Origin: Acidobacteriaceae bacterium
Lineage (GTDB): Bacteria > Acidobacteriota > Terriglobia > Terriglobales > Acidobacteriaceae
NCBI GenBank assembly: GCA_003134435.1
Contig: PLBE01000053.1
Coordinates: forward strand, 36,672 to 100,671
Direction: 5' to 3'
DNA length: 64,000 bases
How positions within the stretch are numbered: position 1 is the first letter of the stretch; the number at the start of each line of letters is the position of its first letter. Shown here piece by piece: positions 51,273 to 60,690 of this stretch. The notes beneath the pieces are model-generated. The model worked only from the letters and a program-made list of their open reading frames with translations. It did no database searches and was not told where the DNA came from. Both the position numbers and the translations under genes were made by a program.

Positions 51273-53459
51273 TCACTTTGTCGCCGCCGCGTACTTGACG
51301 CCCAACTGATGCCACAAGAAGCTGAGGATGTCGGCGGTCTGCTCGACCTCTTCGTCGAGTGCGGTGCCCATGCCGTGGCCGGCGCTGGAAGTGGTGCGTA
51401 AAAGGACGGGATGGCCGGAACGGTTGGCCGATTGCAGGCGGGCGATCATCTTGCGCGATTGCATGGGATTGACGCGATGGTCGTTTTCGCCGGTGAGGAA
51501 GAGAATGGCAGGATAAGCGGCGCCATTTTTCACGTGGTGATACGGAGAGTATGCGTAAAGCGCTCCGAATTGATCGGGGTCCTTGACGGTCCCGAACTCG
51601 GTGACGTTGAAAGCGCCGTTAGGATCGAGTTCGACGCGCAGCATATCGTAGATGCCCACTTCGGAGACGACAGCGCGAAACAGGTCAGGACGCTCGGTGA
51701 GAGCGGCGCCCATCAGTAGTCCTCCATTGCTGCCGCCGAGAATCGCAAGGTGCGCAGGGGAGGTGTATCTCTGGTCGATCAGGAACTGAGCGGAGGCGAG
51801 GAAATCGTCAAAGACATTTTGTTTACGAGTCAGATTGCCGGCGTGGTGCCATTCCTCGCCGTACTCGCCACCGCCGCGAAGGTTGGCGTCGACATAGACG
51901 CCTCCCTGATCGAGCCAAAGGCGGGCGAATGATCCTAGAAAAACGGGCTTTTCGCTGATGCCATAACCGCCATAGCCATACAGCAGAGTGGGGTTTCCGC
52001 CGTCCAGTTTTGTTCCCTTGCGGCGGATGATATTCAAGGGGACCCGCGTCCCATCCTTGGAGACGGCGAATTGGCGGACGACCTCGATATCGTCGAAGTT
52101 CAGCGGAGAAGTCTCGAACAGGGCGGTGCGCGAGGCTTTGCCGCTGGCAGCCTCGAAGCGGTACCAGGCGGGCGGTTGAAGATAGGTGGAAGTGTGGAAC
52201 AGCACGTCGCCGCCCCCGATGGAAAGCAACTCGCTGACGGCGGAGACCGCCGGCAGCGGCGGGGCCGCCAGAGCTTTGCCATGATTGTCGAAGACGCGCA
52301 CCCGCGATGGGCCACCGTCAATGTCGATCACATACAGGTGGTCGGTAGCGGGTACGAAGTCTTCGATGGAAGCTCGTTCGCTCTCGCCGGAACTCGCGCC
52401 ACCAACGGAGAATTGCGGAACCACGAGCCGGGCTTGCGCGAGATCGAGTTGCGCCAGCGGCAGGCGGAGGATCTGGCCGCGCGGCGCATTCTTGCGCGAG
52501 AGCAGGTAGAGGGCTTGATCCGGGCCGAACTTAGCCGAGACAACTCCATCTTCAAAGTGGGTGAGCTGGGTCCATTGGCCGGAGGGATCCATGACATAGT
52601 GCGCGAACTGGCCGCCGTCGCCGTTGGCAACTGCAGCCAGCAGCCAGCGTCCGTCGTCGCTAGCGTCAAGGTGAATTTCGGCGATGCGAGGAAAATCCCT
52701 GCCGATCACGTAGGTGTCTTGCTTCGGATCGGCGCCGAGCTGGTGAAAGTAAACCTGCTGGTAGAAGTTCGCGTCCTCGGGCGGGCGCTCGCTGCCTTGG
52801 GGATAGCGGGTGTAGTAGAAGCCGGAGTTATCGGCCTTCCAGTCGATACTGCCGCCGGCAGTCGCGAAGTTGACGCGCGGGACGACGTCGGTGAGCTCCC
52901 TGCCGGTGGCGACTTCAAAGATGTGAGCGGAGCTGTCTTCGGAGCCATTCTCCGAAAGGGCGACGGCAACGTATTTGCCGCCGAACGAAGGCACATAGAA
53001 ATCTACGGCGACTGATCCTCTGGTGCCAGCGGTGTTGGGATCGAAAACGATCTTCGCGCTGGCAGGATCGTCGGCGGAACTTAGGGCGACGAGCGCGGGC
53101 TGCTGCTGGGGTGGCTGGTATTTCATGGCAAACAGCATGCCGTCGCGGCATCGCATATCGTAATAACCGGCGGACGTGGCAGCGATGAGTCGATGAAGGC
53201 GCTCCTTGATGGCAGGGCGCGCGGGCAGGTGGTCGAGATATTCACGAGTGCGGGCGTTCTGGCCGGCACTCCACAGTTTCACGGCGGGGTCGTCTGAGTT
53301 CTCAAGCCAGCGGTAATCATCTGTGACCTTGACGCCGTGGTACACGTCAGTGACTGGGCGTTTGGGCGTGGCGGGCGGACCTGGAATGGTGGGACTCGGC
53401 GCCGCAACGGCCAGGGTCAGCAAGAGGATCGCGGGGGAAATTGTGAAAGTGCTTTTCAT
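51273..53459 (-). CDS. Secreted prolyl oligopeptidase (S9A)
   Basis: The roughly 728-residue protein has a signal peptide (STFTISPAILLLTLAVAAPS) and the S9A layout: N-terminal beta-propeller (VYHGVKVTDDYRWLENSDDP through about residue 430) and alpha/beta hydrolase. Catalytic residues are Ser in LGGSNGGLLMGAALTERPDL, Asp in TGENDHRVNPMQSR and His in TSSAGHGMGTALDEE. It cleaves short Pro-containing peptides in the periplasm. ATG 53459 has GGAGGG upstream; the open frame to 54080 is antisense to phoU and is ignored. The gene sits between phoR and phoU on the opposite strand. Confidence 0.93.
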   Translation of the reverse strand: MKSTFTISPAILLLTLAVAAPSPTIPGPPATPKRPVTDVYHGVKVTDDYRWLENSDDPAVKLWSAGQNARTREYLDHLPARPAIKERLHRLIAATSAGYYDMRCRDGMLFAMKYQPPQQQPALVALSSADDPASAKIVFDPNTAGTRGSVAVDFYVPSFGGKYVAVALSENGSEDSSAHIFEVATGRELTDVVPRVNFATAGGSIDWKADNSGFYYTRYPQGSERPPEDANFYQQVYFHQLGADPKQDTYVIGRDFPRIAEIHLDASDDGRWLLAAVANGDGGQFAHYVMDPSGQWTQLTHFEDGVVSAKFGPDQALYLLSRKNAPRGQILRLPLAQLDLAQARLVVPQFSVGGASSGESERASIEDFVPATDHLYVIDIDGGPSRVRVFDNHGKALAAPPLPAVSAVSELLSIGGGDVLFHTSTYLQPPAWYRFEAASGKASRTALFETSPLNFDDIEVVRQFAVSKDGTRVPLNIIRRKGTKLDGGNPTLLYGYGGYGISEKPVFLGSFARLWLDQGGVYVDANLRGGGEYGEEWHHAGNLTRKQNVFDDFLASAQFLIDQRYTSPAHLAILGGSNGGLLMGAALTERPDLFRAVVSEVGIYDMLRVELDPNGAFNVTEFGTVKDPDQFGALYAYSPYHHVKNGAAYPAILFLTGENDHRVNPMQSRKMIARLQSANRSGHPVLLRTTSSAGHGMGTALDEEVEQTADILSFLWHQLGVKYAAATK

Positions 53460-53753
53460 CGAAGCCAAACCCTCCAGGGCATAGGGCGGAAAGTAAATAT
53501 ATGGGTTGATCTGAGGTTGCCATAGTAACCCAGAAGCGAAAGAGGCGTACAGGGCGGAGAGACGGGAGTGAGGCGGGCAGAGCGGCGTCTCCAAGCCCGC
53601 AGCGGCCCGGCGATTTTGTTGTTGGAGCCAGATCAGGTTGGCTAGGCAATGAAAATTCACCGGCTTGTAACCAGCGCAGGGCAGCTTGGGAGTATGCTTT
53701 TGAAGGGAGTGTGTGTATAGGCGGCACTCCAAACGCAGCAGGGTGGTATGGGT

Positions 53754-54482
53754 ATGAGCACGGCCAGCATAAAAACGACTTCGCCGGATCCTTCGCACTC
53801 GATCCTGGTGCAGCGGACGGTAGAGGCATGTGAACTTGCACGCGAGGCGGCGGCCATTGCGGCCGAGGGAATTGCCACGGGATCGATGTCTCGTCTGAAC
53901 GCCATACGGCAGTGCGAAAAGGAACTCGACGCCATTGATGTGGAAGTGGACACCGGTGTGACCTCGACCATCACCCGGGTTCCGGAGGCCGAGACGCGGC
54001 AACTGCTGGCGTGCATGAAGGTAATGATCGGGCTGGAACGGATCGGGGACCTGCTTTTGAGTTTTGCCACGAGCGCGCAAGCTGCGGGAGGGCGGATCGA
54101 TGCGCAGGATGCGCGCGACTTGACCCAGATGGCGACGGTTCTGGAAAAAATGCTGGCCGACGTGGGCCAGTCTTTTTCACAACGCGACGTCAAGAAGGCG
54201 ATTGACGTATTGCGGGCCGATGCGGAAATGGACCGGCTGCGCAATATTATCTTCCTGCGCCACATTGAGAATCCGGAGAACGTGGCGCATCACTCCAGCC
54301 TGCAGATCATTTTCATGACGCAATCTCTTGAACGCGCCGGCGATCATGCCAAGAATCTGGCGGAAGAAGTTTGCCACTTTGTCAGTGGGCGCAGCATTCG
54401 CCATCTGCTCATGGCGTACGACAAACCCAAAGAACAGATGTTCATCGAATGGCTGCGACACAAGGACGAAAAGGCGCAGTAG
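53754..54482 (+). CDS. phoU: PhoU-domain phosphate-signalling protein
   Basis: The roughly 242-residue protein has two three-helix PhoU repeats with the metal-binding E/D-x3-D motifs: MIGLERIGDLLLSFATSAQA and TQSLERAGDHAKNLAEEVCH. PhoU links the Pst phosphate transporter to PhoR/PhoB control. No pst genes are present in the window. ATG 53748 is a close alternative start. It is separated from phoB-phoR by a peptidase gene on the other strand. Confidence 0.88.
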   Translation: MSTASIKTTSPDPSHSILVQRTVEACELAREAAAIAAEGIATGSMSRLNAIRQCEKELDAIDVEVDTGVTSTITRVPEAETRQLLACMKVMIGLERIGDLLLSFATSAQAAGGRIDAQDARDLTQMATVLEKMLADVGQSFSQRDVKKAIDVLRADAEMDRLRNIIFLRHIENPENVAHHSSLQIIFMTQSLERAGDHAKNLAEEVCHFVSGRSIRHLLMAYDKPKEQMFIEWLRHKDEKAQ

Positions 54483-54799
54483 GCTTCAACGCACCCGCGC
54501 TTTGCTCGGATCCAAGCCGACCAAGTGATTCCACTTGTCCCACCCTCCGCAGACGCTGACCACGGACGCCGTGGCTGATAATTTGAAGAATTATTAGCGC
54601 CGGCGGGCTTTGATCGAATAGCAAGCGCCACCGAGCTCTCCAGGGTGCGTTCAACAGTCCAACCTCTTGACAGTCGGAGTCTCCGTTGCGAGACTCGGTC
54701 TAGCCTTTCGGTGTAATCTTTGGGTGTCTCCCGGACCATGGCTCGAAGACGATGGCTTGAAGACTGTGGTTTGAAGATTGTGGCTTGAACGACGATTGC
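54483..54799. other. Intergenic stretch with hairpin and tandem repeat
   Basis: These 317 bp contain the hairpin GAGTCTC-CGTTGC-GAGACTC (54677-54696) and a four-unit 14-bp tandem repeat at 54739-54794. No promoter of good quality or ORF with a supported start is visible. Confidence 0.45.
54739..54794. repeat. Four 14-bp tandem units just upstream of the GAF-domain gene
   Basis: Units TGGCTCGAAGACGA, TGGCTTGAAGACTG, TGGTTTGAAGATTG and TGGCTTGAACGACG start at 54739, 54753, 54767 and 54781. The array ends 5 bp before the ATG at 54800, so it occupies the leader or promoter region. Confidence 0.8.
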
Positions 54800-55837
54800 A
54801 TGCAGGGGTCCCCCCATCCCGACGATCGGTTTCCGTCCAGCAACGCCATCGCGGGCGCGCTGGAAGAATCGGAGTTGGAGTCTGCCCTGCAGTTGCTGGT
54901 GGAACGTGCTCAGTACATCACGGGGGCAACCGGCACTGCCCTGGCTCTGCCCCATGGTGACGAAATGGTTTGCCGGGCCAGTGCGGGCTCTTGCGCGCCG
55001 GCGGTCGGAGCGCGCCTGCAGGTTCGTTCCGGACTAACGGGCGAAAGCATTACCCGCCGGCAATTACTGCGCTGCAACAACGCCGAGACCGATCCGCGCG
55101 TGAATCTGGAAACCTGCCGGGCTCTGGGGATTGCCTCGATTGTGGTGTTGCCATTGCTGCGGCAGGACGGTGAGGTGCGGGGATTGTTCGAGTTGTTTTC
55201 CGATCATCCCTACGCTTTTGAAGAACGCGATTTGATTGCGCTGGAGAGGATGGCGGACCTCACCTTGACGGCTCTCGATCTGGCGGAGCGGCGGCCGCGG
55301 TCCGAACCCGCTGCAGAACTCGAACCAGCCCCGGAAATGCTTGCGGAAGCTGCCGTGGCGAGCGGGACGCCAGAGGCTGCGGAGGTTGCGGCGAATGAAA
55401 GACTGGCCGAGTTCAGCGTTCCTGCCGAGCCTCTCGCTGCTTCGCCGGAGACCACGATCGCTGCCGAATTATCGCCAACGCCGCTCGCAGTTGCTTCGGT
55501 TCCAGAGGCGATGCGCCGCGTGCAGAAGTGTGAAGTCTGCGGTTTTCCTGTTTCAGCAGGAAGAACGCTTTGCCTGGATTGTGAGAAAAGGGACCGTGAG
55601 AAGAAGGACGCCGAGAAGAAGGATTTCGATACGAAGCAGCGCGAGCGGGAACATCGGGAGTTCGCGCCGGGCGAGCCGGGGCAGGGCGCGACCTCCGGGG
55701 GTCCGGCGCCAGAGGAATTTGTCCCGGCCTTTCTGGCCAAGCCCGCAACCGAATCGTGGCTGGCGAGGCACGCCAATCTATTGGCGATCGTTATCCTGCT
55801 GGTGGGTATCGTGGTTGCGGTTGCGGTATTTCGATGA
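54800..55837 (+). CDS. GAF domain - zinc ribbon - membrane anchor protein
   Basis: The roughly 345-residue protein has an N-terminal GAF-like domain (LVERAQYITGATGTALALPH through LGIASIVVLPLLRQDGEVRG and GLFELFSDHPYAFEERDLIA, about residues 30-165), an Ala/Glu-rich linker, a zinc ribbon (CEVCGFPVSAGRTLCLDCEK, two C-x2-C pairs), a highly charged Lys/Glu/Arg stretch and a C-terminal membrane span (ANLLAIVILLVGIVVAVAVF). This is a tail-anchored cytoplasmic sensor-like layout. I find no kinase or output domain. ATG 54800 is preferred to TTG 54785. Confidence 0.75.
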   Translation: MQGSPHPDDRFPSSNAIAGALEESELESALQLLVERAQYITGATGTALALPHGDEMVCRASAGSCAPAVGARLQVRSGLTGESITRRQLLRCNNAETDPRVNLETCRALGIASIVVLPLLRQDGEVRGLFELFSDHPYAFEERDLIALERMADLTLTALDLAERRPRSEPAAELEPAPEMLAEAAVASGTPEAAEVAANERLAEFSVPAEPLAASPETTIAAELSPTPLAVASVPEAMRRVQKCEVCGFPVSAGRTLCLDCEKRDREKKDAEKKDFDTKQREREHREFAPGEPGQGATSGGPAPEEFVPAFLAKPATESWLARHANLLAIVILLVGIVVAVAVFR

Positions 55838-55947
55838 GGTCCGATAACTACTCTTGCACCGGTGGATGCCGTTTTCCTTGACAAGTCGGCGAGGGAAGCC
55901 ATAGTCTGCGCTTAATCCTTGTGACAACATAAAAAGGTGCCCAGGCA

Positions 55948-56202
55948 ATGAAAAATGTGTACGAAGTTTTGCGGCAAAAAGAACTGGAACTGACGCGGTT
56001 GGAGAAAGAAGTTGAAGCCCTGCGCGTCGCCGCTCCGCTGCTTTCCGAAGAAAAAGAGTCGATGGCGGAAGCGCCCAAGCCGAGTTTAGCGGCTTCCGCG
56101 CCACCGCAGCCGGTTCGGATTCCACCCGTGGTAGCGGCGCAAGCGGCTCCCGCTCCGGCACGCGTTGCGGGCTGGGAAGATGCGGCTAAGCGCTGGCCCT
56201 AA
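55948..56202 (+). CDS. Small coiled-coil protein, function unknown
   Basis: The 84-residue protein starts with a heptad-like helix (MKNVYEVLRQKELELTRLEK, then EVEALRVAAPLLSEEKE), continues with a Pro/Ala-rich tether and ends GWEDAAKRWP. Similar N-termini (MxNVYEVLRQKExEL) are common in acidobacterial small proteins, as far as I can recall. It has no signal or membrane segment. CCCAGGCA precedes the ATG. Confidence 0.6.
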   Translation: MKNVYEVLRQKELELTRLEKEVEALRVAAPLLSEEKESMAEAPKPSLAASAPPQPVRIPPVVAAQAAPAPARVAGWEDAAKRWP

Positions 56203-56305
56203 ACCAGATGCAAGCCAGGATTTCTCGCGGTAGAGACGAGGCACTTGCGCCGTATCTACCGTGTTGTTTCACCCAGCCGCAACGATCCTGAACGCCACGA
56301 ACGTT

Positions 56306-58828
56306 TCAGTCCAACGTGGTGAATGCCAGCGCCAATAATGTCTTCTGTTCAACCTCGTGCGCTTTTGCCGAACCGGTAGCCGGGCTTGCACTCGCCGAGC
56401 GTTTCACGGAATGCACGGGCCGATCATTGGCGATATGCTTCAGGCGCGGCAGCATATATGAGAGAGCGCCCATATTGGCCGGCTCCTCCTGCACCCAGAC
56501 AATATCCCGGGCTGAACTGTGGCGCTCGATCTCGGCAGTCAGTTCCGCCTCCGGGAACGGGTACATCTGCTCGAGGAAGACGATAGCGGCGCTGAAGTCC
56601 TGCCGCTTCTGGCGCTCGGTACGGAGTTCGTGTCCAATCTTTCCGGTGCAGATCAGAATGCGCTTGGCGTTCTGCGCTTCGGTGTCGGGGATGACCGGTA
56701 AGAACCGCTGGTGCGTCAGATCTTCGAGGGGAGACAGGGCATCGGGATGGCGCAGCATGCTTTTGGGCGAGAACGCGATCAGCGGCTTCCTCCACTGGCG
56801 CAGCGCCTGCCGCCGCAACAGATGAAAATACTGGGCAGCATTCGAAGGTTGGCAGATCTGGATGTTGTCGCGCGCCGCCAGTTGCAAAAAGCGCTCGATG
56901 CGCGCGCTGGAATGCTCCGGACCCTGGCCTTCATAGCCGTGTGGCAGCAACAGCACCAGGCCTGACAGCAGGTTCCACTTATCCTCGCCGGCGCAGACAA
57001 ACTGATCAATCACGGCCTGCGCCACGTTGGCAAAATCGCCAAACTGGGCTTCCCACAAAACCAGGGCTTCGGGATAATCGCGGCTGTAGCCGTATTCGAA
57101 TCCCATGACGCCGGCTTCGGAAAGCGTGGAGTTGTAGATATCGCACGCCGCCTGGCCTGGGGCGATGTGGCGCAGTGGAACGTATTCCGTTTCGTCCTCG
57201 ATATCGAGGAGCACGGAGTGGCGCTGATTGAAGGTGGCGCGGCGCGCGTCTTGACCGCTGAGGCGCACGGGAATTCCCTGCTTGACCAGGCTGGCGAAGG
57301 CCAACGCTTCAGCCATGCCGTAGTCGACAGGCTTCTGCCCGGTGCCCATTTCGTGGCGCTGCTCCAGCAACTTCTTCACTTTAGGGTGGATGTGAAAACC
57401 CTCTGGATACGTGGTCAAACGTTCGGTGAGTTCGAGCAACTCTTCGCGCGCGATGCCCGTGGGCCGCTCGTAATCGGGTTTATAGCGGCCTCCAAAATAG
57501 TTGTCCCAGTAAGACGGCAGATCGCGCATGAGTTGCTTCTTGGTGAACTGGGTCGCGCTCTTCTGGGCGGCCTCATATTCGCTCTTGATGGCCGCGAATC
57601 GCTGGGCGACATTTTCAACTCCGATGAGCTTCGCGTAAATCTGATAGAGCGGCGGATGTTCTTTGATGGCCTTGTACATCAGCGGCTGGGTCACCGTAGG
57701 ATCATCGACCTCGCTGTGCCCGTGGCGCCGGTAGCCGATCAGGTCGACGACCACGTCGGTGCCGAACTTGTACCGGTACTCGGTGGCGATGCGCGCGATT
57801 CGCATTACGGCGTCCACATCTTCACCATTGACGTGAAAGATGGGAATCGCCTGCCGCCGCGCCAGTTGCGCGGAGAAGCGGGAGGAGTGCTCTTCGCGGG
57901 CATTGGTCGTGAATCCGATCAGGTTGTTGACGATGATGTGAATGGTGCCGCCGACGGTGAAGCCGCCGAGGTCGGCGTAGTTCAGCGTCTCCGCCGTAAT
58001 GCCTTGTCCTGCGAAGGCGGCGTCGCCGTGCACCAGTACGGGAAGGTACTTCGCTTTTCCGCCTTCGCCGGCGCGATCCTGCTTGGCGCGGGTGCGTCCC
58101 ACCGTCACCGGATCGACGGCCTCGAGGTGACTGGGATTGGAGGCGAGATGGATATGAATTTTGTTGCCGCTCCGGGTGAGGTACTCGCCGGTGGCGCCGG
58201 TGTGATACTTCACGTCGCCCGAACCCAAAACGCTGCGGGGATCGACATCCTCAAATTCGGCAAACACCTGCTCAGGAGGGCGCTTGGCAAGATGAATAAT
58301 GACGTTCAAGCGGCCACGATGGCTCATACCCATGACCAACTCGATGGCGCCGTGCTCGCCAGCTACATCCAGAACCTCATCCATCGCGGGCAACAGGGAA
58401 GTGTTGCCTTCGAGCGAGAACCGTTTGTTACCCAGGTAGCGCTGTTGCAGCGTCTGTTCAAACAAGTCGGCGCGCATCAGCAAGTCGAGGGCACGTTCAT
58501 GGTTTGCAATCACTGCGGACGATTCTGGCTGGATGAGGTCTTCGAGTTGGCGCTGGATCCAGCGGCGTCGTTCCGGGTCGGCGATGTGCATGAACTCGGC
58601 GCCCACGCTGCCGCAATAGATGCGACGCGCTTCGCGAGCCCATTCGTTGTCGATCTCAAGGTCAGGATGGGGCTGCGGGGGCAGCAAGCCGAGCGGGTTC
58701 AGTTCGGCCTCCAGGTATCCAAACTGTCGAAACAGGCCAAAGACACGTTCCCGCTCGTTGTTTTCGGCGATGGTCTGATTGGTTGCAGGAGCGGCGCCCC
58801 TACGAGGATTTCGAGTTGAAGTAGCCAT
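56306..58828 (-). CDS. sucA: 2-oxoglutarate dehydrogenase E1 component
   Basis: The 840-residue protein has the thiamine-diphosphate-dependent E1o motifs: GAIELVMGMSHRGRLNVIIH, VHGDAAFAGQGITAETLNYA, IGYRRHGHSEVDDPTVTQPL, ISFSPKSMLRHP-like FSPKSMLRHPDALSPLEDLT and VWVQEEPANMGALSYMLPRL. It decarboxylates 2-oxoglutarate in the TCA cycle with E2 (SucB) and E3, which are not adjacent. It is about 90 residues shorter than E. coli SucA, mainly at the N-terminus. ATG 58828 has TACAAC 5 nt upstream and no Shine-Dalgarno, so a leaderless message is possible. Confidence 0.95.
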   Translation of the reverse strand: MATSTRNPRRGAAPATNQTIAENNERERVFGLFRQFGYLEAELNPLGLLPPQPHPDLEIDNEWAREARRIYCGSVGAEFMHIADPERRRWIQRQLEDLIQPESSAVIANHERALDLLMRADLFEQTLQQRYLGNKRFSLEGNTSLLPAMDEVLDVAGEHGAIELVMGMSHRGRLNVIIHLAKRPPEQVFAEFEDVDPRSVLGSGDVKYHTGATGEYLTRSGNKIHIHLASNPSHLEAVDPVTVGRTRAKQDRAGEGGKAKYLPVLVHGDAAFAGQGITAETLNYADLGGFTVGGTIHIIVNNLIGFTTNAREEHSSRFSAQLARRQAIPIFHVNGEDVDAVMRIARIATEYRYKFGTDVVVDLIGYRRHGHSEVDDPTVTQPLMYKAIKEHPPLYQIYAKLIGVENVAQRFAAIKSEYEAAQKSATQFTKKQLMRDLPSYWDNYFGGRYKPDYERPTGIAREELLELTERLTTYPEGFHIHPKVKKLLEQRHEMGTGQKPVDYGMAEALAFASLVKQGIPVRLSGQDARRATFNQRHSVLLDIEDETEYVPLRHIAPGQAACDIYNSTLSEAGVMGFEYGYSRDYPEALVLWEAQFGDFANVAQAVIDQFVCAGEDKWNLLSGLVLLLPHGYEGQGPEHSSARIERFLQLAARDNIQICQPSNAAQYFHLLRRQALRQWRKPLIAFSPKSMLRHPDALSPLEDLTHQRFLPVIPDTEAQNAKRILICTGKIGHELRTERQKRQDFSAAIVFLEQMYPFPEAELTAEIERHSSARDIVWVQEEPANMGALSYMLPRLKHIANDRPVHSVKRSASASPATGSAKAHEVEQKTLLALAFTTLD

Positions 58829-58972
58829 AATGAGTTGTATTTAGAATAACTGATGACAGGCTCGGTGGGATCGATTCGCGCGGGAGAAGGAATGCCAGTA
58901 GCAAGAGGCTGTGTCGGCGGTCACAGCGGGACGGGCTGGGAGCGAATAATTTTGCACTAGAGGCATAAAGCC

Positions 58973-59794
58973 ATGACTCTTCGTCCAGAGGCTGCCAAGC
59001 CCGGAACACCGGTAATTCTCGGCGTTCCCTTTGACGCCAATTCTTCGTGGTTGCGCGGGGCGGCGGGAGCGCCGCCGATCATTCGTGTAGCCCTTCATTC
59101 CATTTCGTCAAATTTGTGGACGGAAACTGGTGTCGACCTGGGCGCCGAGGGTGCGTATTGCGATGCCGGCGATCTGAAATTCACGTTTCAGGAGACTTTT
59201 CCGGCGATTGAGGCCAAGGTTGGCGAATTGCTGGACCATGGCCTGCGCCCGCTCTGCCTTGGCGGGGACCACTCGATTACGCTGCCCATCGTGCGGGCTT
59301 TTGGCAAGCATGTCCGCGGCTTGACGATTATCCACTTTGACGCCCATCCCGATCTTTACGACGAACTGGAAGGCAACCGTTTGTCGCATGCTTGCCCCTT
59401 TGCCCGCATCATGGAAGAAGGCGCGGCCAAGCGACTGATCCAGGTAGGCATTCGAACCATGACGGGACATCAGCGCGAGCAAGCCCAGAAGTTCGGCGTC
59501 GAAGTTATCGAAATGCGCCACTTGCCGGCGCTCGACCGGATGAAGGTCGATGGACCCATCTACATTTCGTTCGACTTGGACGCGCTCGATCCCGCTCATG
59601 CACCCGGCATTTCGCACCGCGAGCCGGGAGGATTGTCGGTGCGGGAAGCGATCGCGCATATTCAGGCCATCACCGGGAAAATCGCTGGGGCTGATATCGT
59701 GGAGTACAATCCCGCACAAGACAATACCCAGATGACCGCCGCGGTTGCCGCCAAGCTGCTCAAAGAAATTCTTGGAAAGATGATTTTGAATTAA
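58973..59794 (+). CDS. speB: Agmatinase/arginase-family ureohydrolase
   Basis: The 273-residue protein has the binuclear manganese motifs of the family: LCLGGDHSITLPIVRA, IIHFDAHPDLYDE (D-x-H-x-D) and IYISFDLDALDPAHAPGISH (D-x-D). It hydrolyses a guanidino compound to urea; agmatinase and formimidoglutamase-like enzymes share this pattern, so the substrate is inferred. It is divergent from sucA. The N-terminus matches family starts (PVILGVPFDANSSWLRGAAG). Confidence 0.88.
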   Translation: MTLRPEAAKPGTPVILGVPFDANSSWLRGAAGAPPIIRVALHSISSNLWTETGVDLGAEGAYCDAGDLKFTFQETFPAIEAKVGELLDHGLRPLCLGGDHSITLPIVRAFGKHVRGLTIIHFDAHPDLYDELEGNRLSHACPFARIMEEGAAKRLIQVGIRTMTGHQREQAQKFGVEVIEMRHLPALDRMKVDGPIYISFDLDALDPAHAPGISHREPGGLSVREAIAHIQAITGKIAGADIVEYNPAQDNTQMTAAVAAKLLKEILGKMILN

Positions 59795-59906
59795 GTTTCG
59801 TGGGAGGGCGCAGCGGCCCACCCGGCAAGAGCGGCACGAATCTTCAGCGGACTTATTCAATAAACATCGACGGAATCGCTGCGCTGGTGGAGAAGGCTGT
59901 GGAATA

Positions 59907-60614
59907 ATGGCGGAACAAATCATGACTCATTCACAGGGAGCTCATTCCCAGGAAAAGGAAGCGGCGGGCCGCGCCGCCGCAAAGCTGGTCAGCGATGGCG
60001 AGATCGTGGGATTAGGCACGGGATCAACCGCCTATTTCGCGGTGATTGCCCTGGGCGAGCGCGTGCAAGCGGGATTGAAGATTATCGGGATACCGACCTC
60101 CGTTCAGACGGGCGACTTGGCGCGTACGGTGGGCATTCCGCTAACCACGCTCGACGAAAATCCGGAAATCGACATCACCATCGATGGTGCGGATGAAGTT
60201 GACCCTAACCTGAATCTGATTAAAGGCGGCGGCGGAGCGTTGCTGCGCGAGAAGGTCGTGGCTTCGGCATCGAAAAAGATGGTGGTGGTGGCGGACTCGG
60301 GCAAGGTGGTTCCCGGGCTGGGAAAATTTCCCCTGCCGGTGGAAGTGATCCCGTTTGCGCGAACCTTGATTGAGAAAAAAATCGTGTCGCTCGGCGCTTC
60401 GCCAAGATTGCGCATGAGGCCCGACGGCAGTCTCTTTATCACCGACAACGGCAATCAGATTCTTGATTGCAGCTTTGGAAGGATCGACAATCCACCCGCG
60501 CTGGCTGTGCTGTTGAGCAATATTCCCGGCATCGTTGAACATGGCCTCTTTATCGGGCTGGCAAAGCTGGCGATTGTCGGACGCGGGGATGGGGTGGAAG
60601 AATTGCGCCGCTAG
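59907..60614 (+). CDS. rpiA: Ribose-5-phosphate isomerase A
   Basis: The 235-residue protein has VGLGTGSTAYFAVIALGERV, the substrate loop DITIDGADEVDPNLNLIKGG, GGALLREKVVASASKKMVVV and PVEVIPFARTLIEKKIVSLG. It interconverts ribose-5-phosphate and ribulose-5-phosphate. ATG 59907 has no clear Shine-Dalgarno; a second ATG (59922) preceded by GGCGGA is possible and would remove five residues. It follows the ureohydrolase gene by 112 bp on the same strand. Confidence 0.95.
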   Translation: MAEQIMTHSQGAHSQEKEAAGRAAAKLVSDGEIVGLGTGSTAYFAVIALGERVQAGLKIIGIPTSVQTGDLARTVGIPLTTLDENPEIDITIDGADEVDPNLNLIKGGGGALLREKVVASASKKMVVVADSGKVVPGLGKFPLPVEVIPFARTLIEKKIVSLGASPRLRMRPDGSLFITDNGNQILDCSFGRIDNPPALAVLLSNIPGIVEHGLFIGLAKLAIVGRGDGVEELRR

Positions 60615-60690
60615 CGTTGCCGGGCTGCGCCTGACTGGACCGCCGTGGGCGAGCTGTCCAAGCGTGAAAGGTACGGGCGCCTTCGTGAGG

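Noticed and set aside
53460-54080. Long N-terminal extension of the prolyl oligopeptidase frame
   Set aside because: It would precede the signal peptide, overlaps phoU antisense and has no ribosome-binding site; ATG 53459 is right.
57167-58819. 550-codon plus-strand frame opposite sucA
   Set aside because: No family features; sucA is clearly coding on the other strand.
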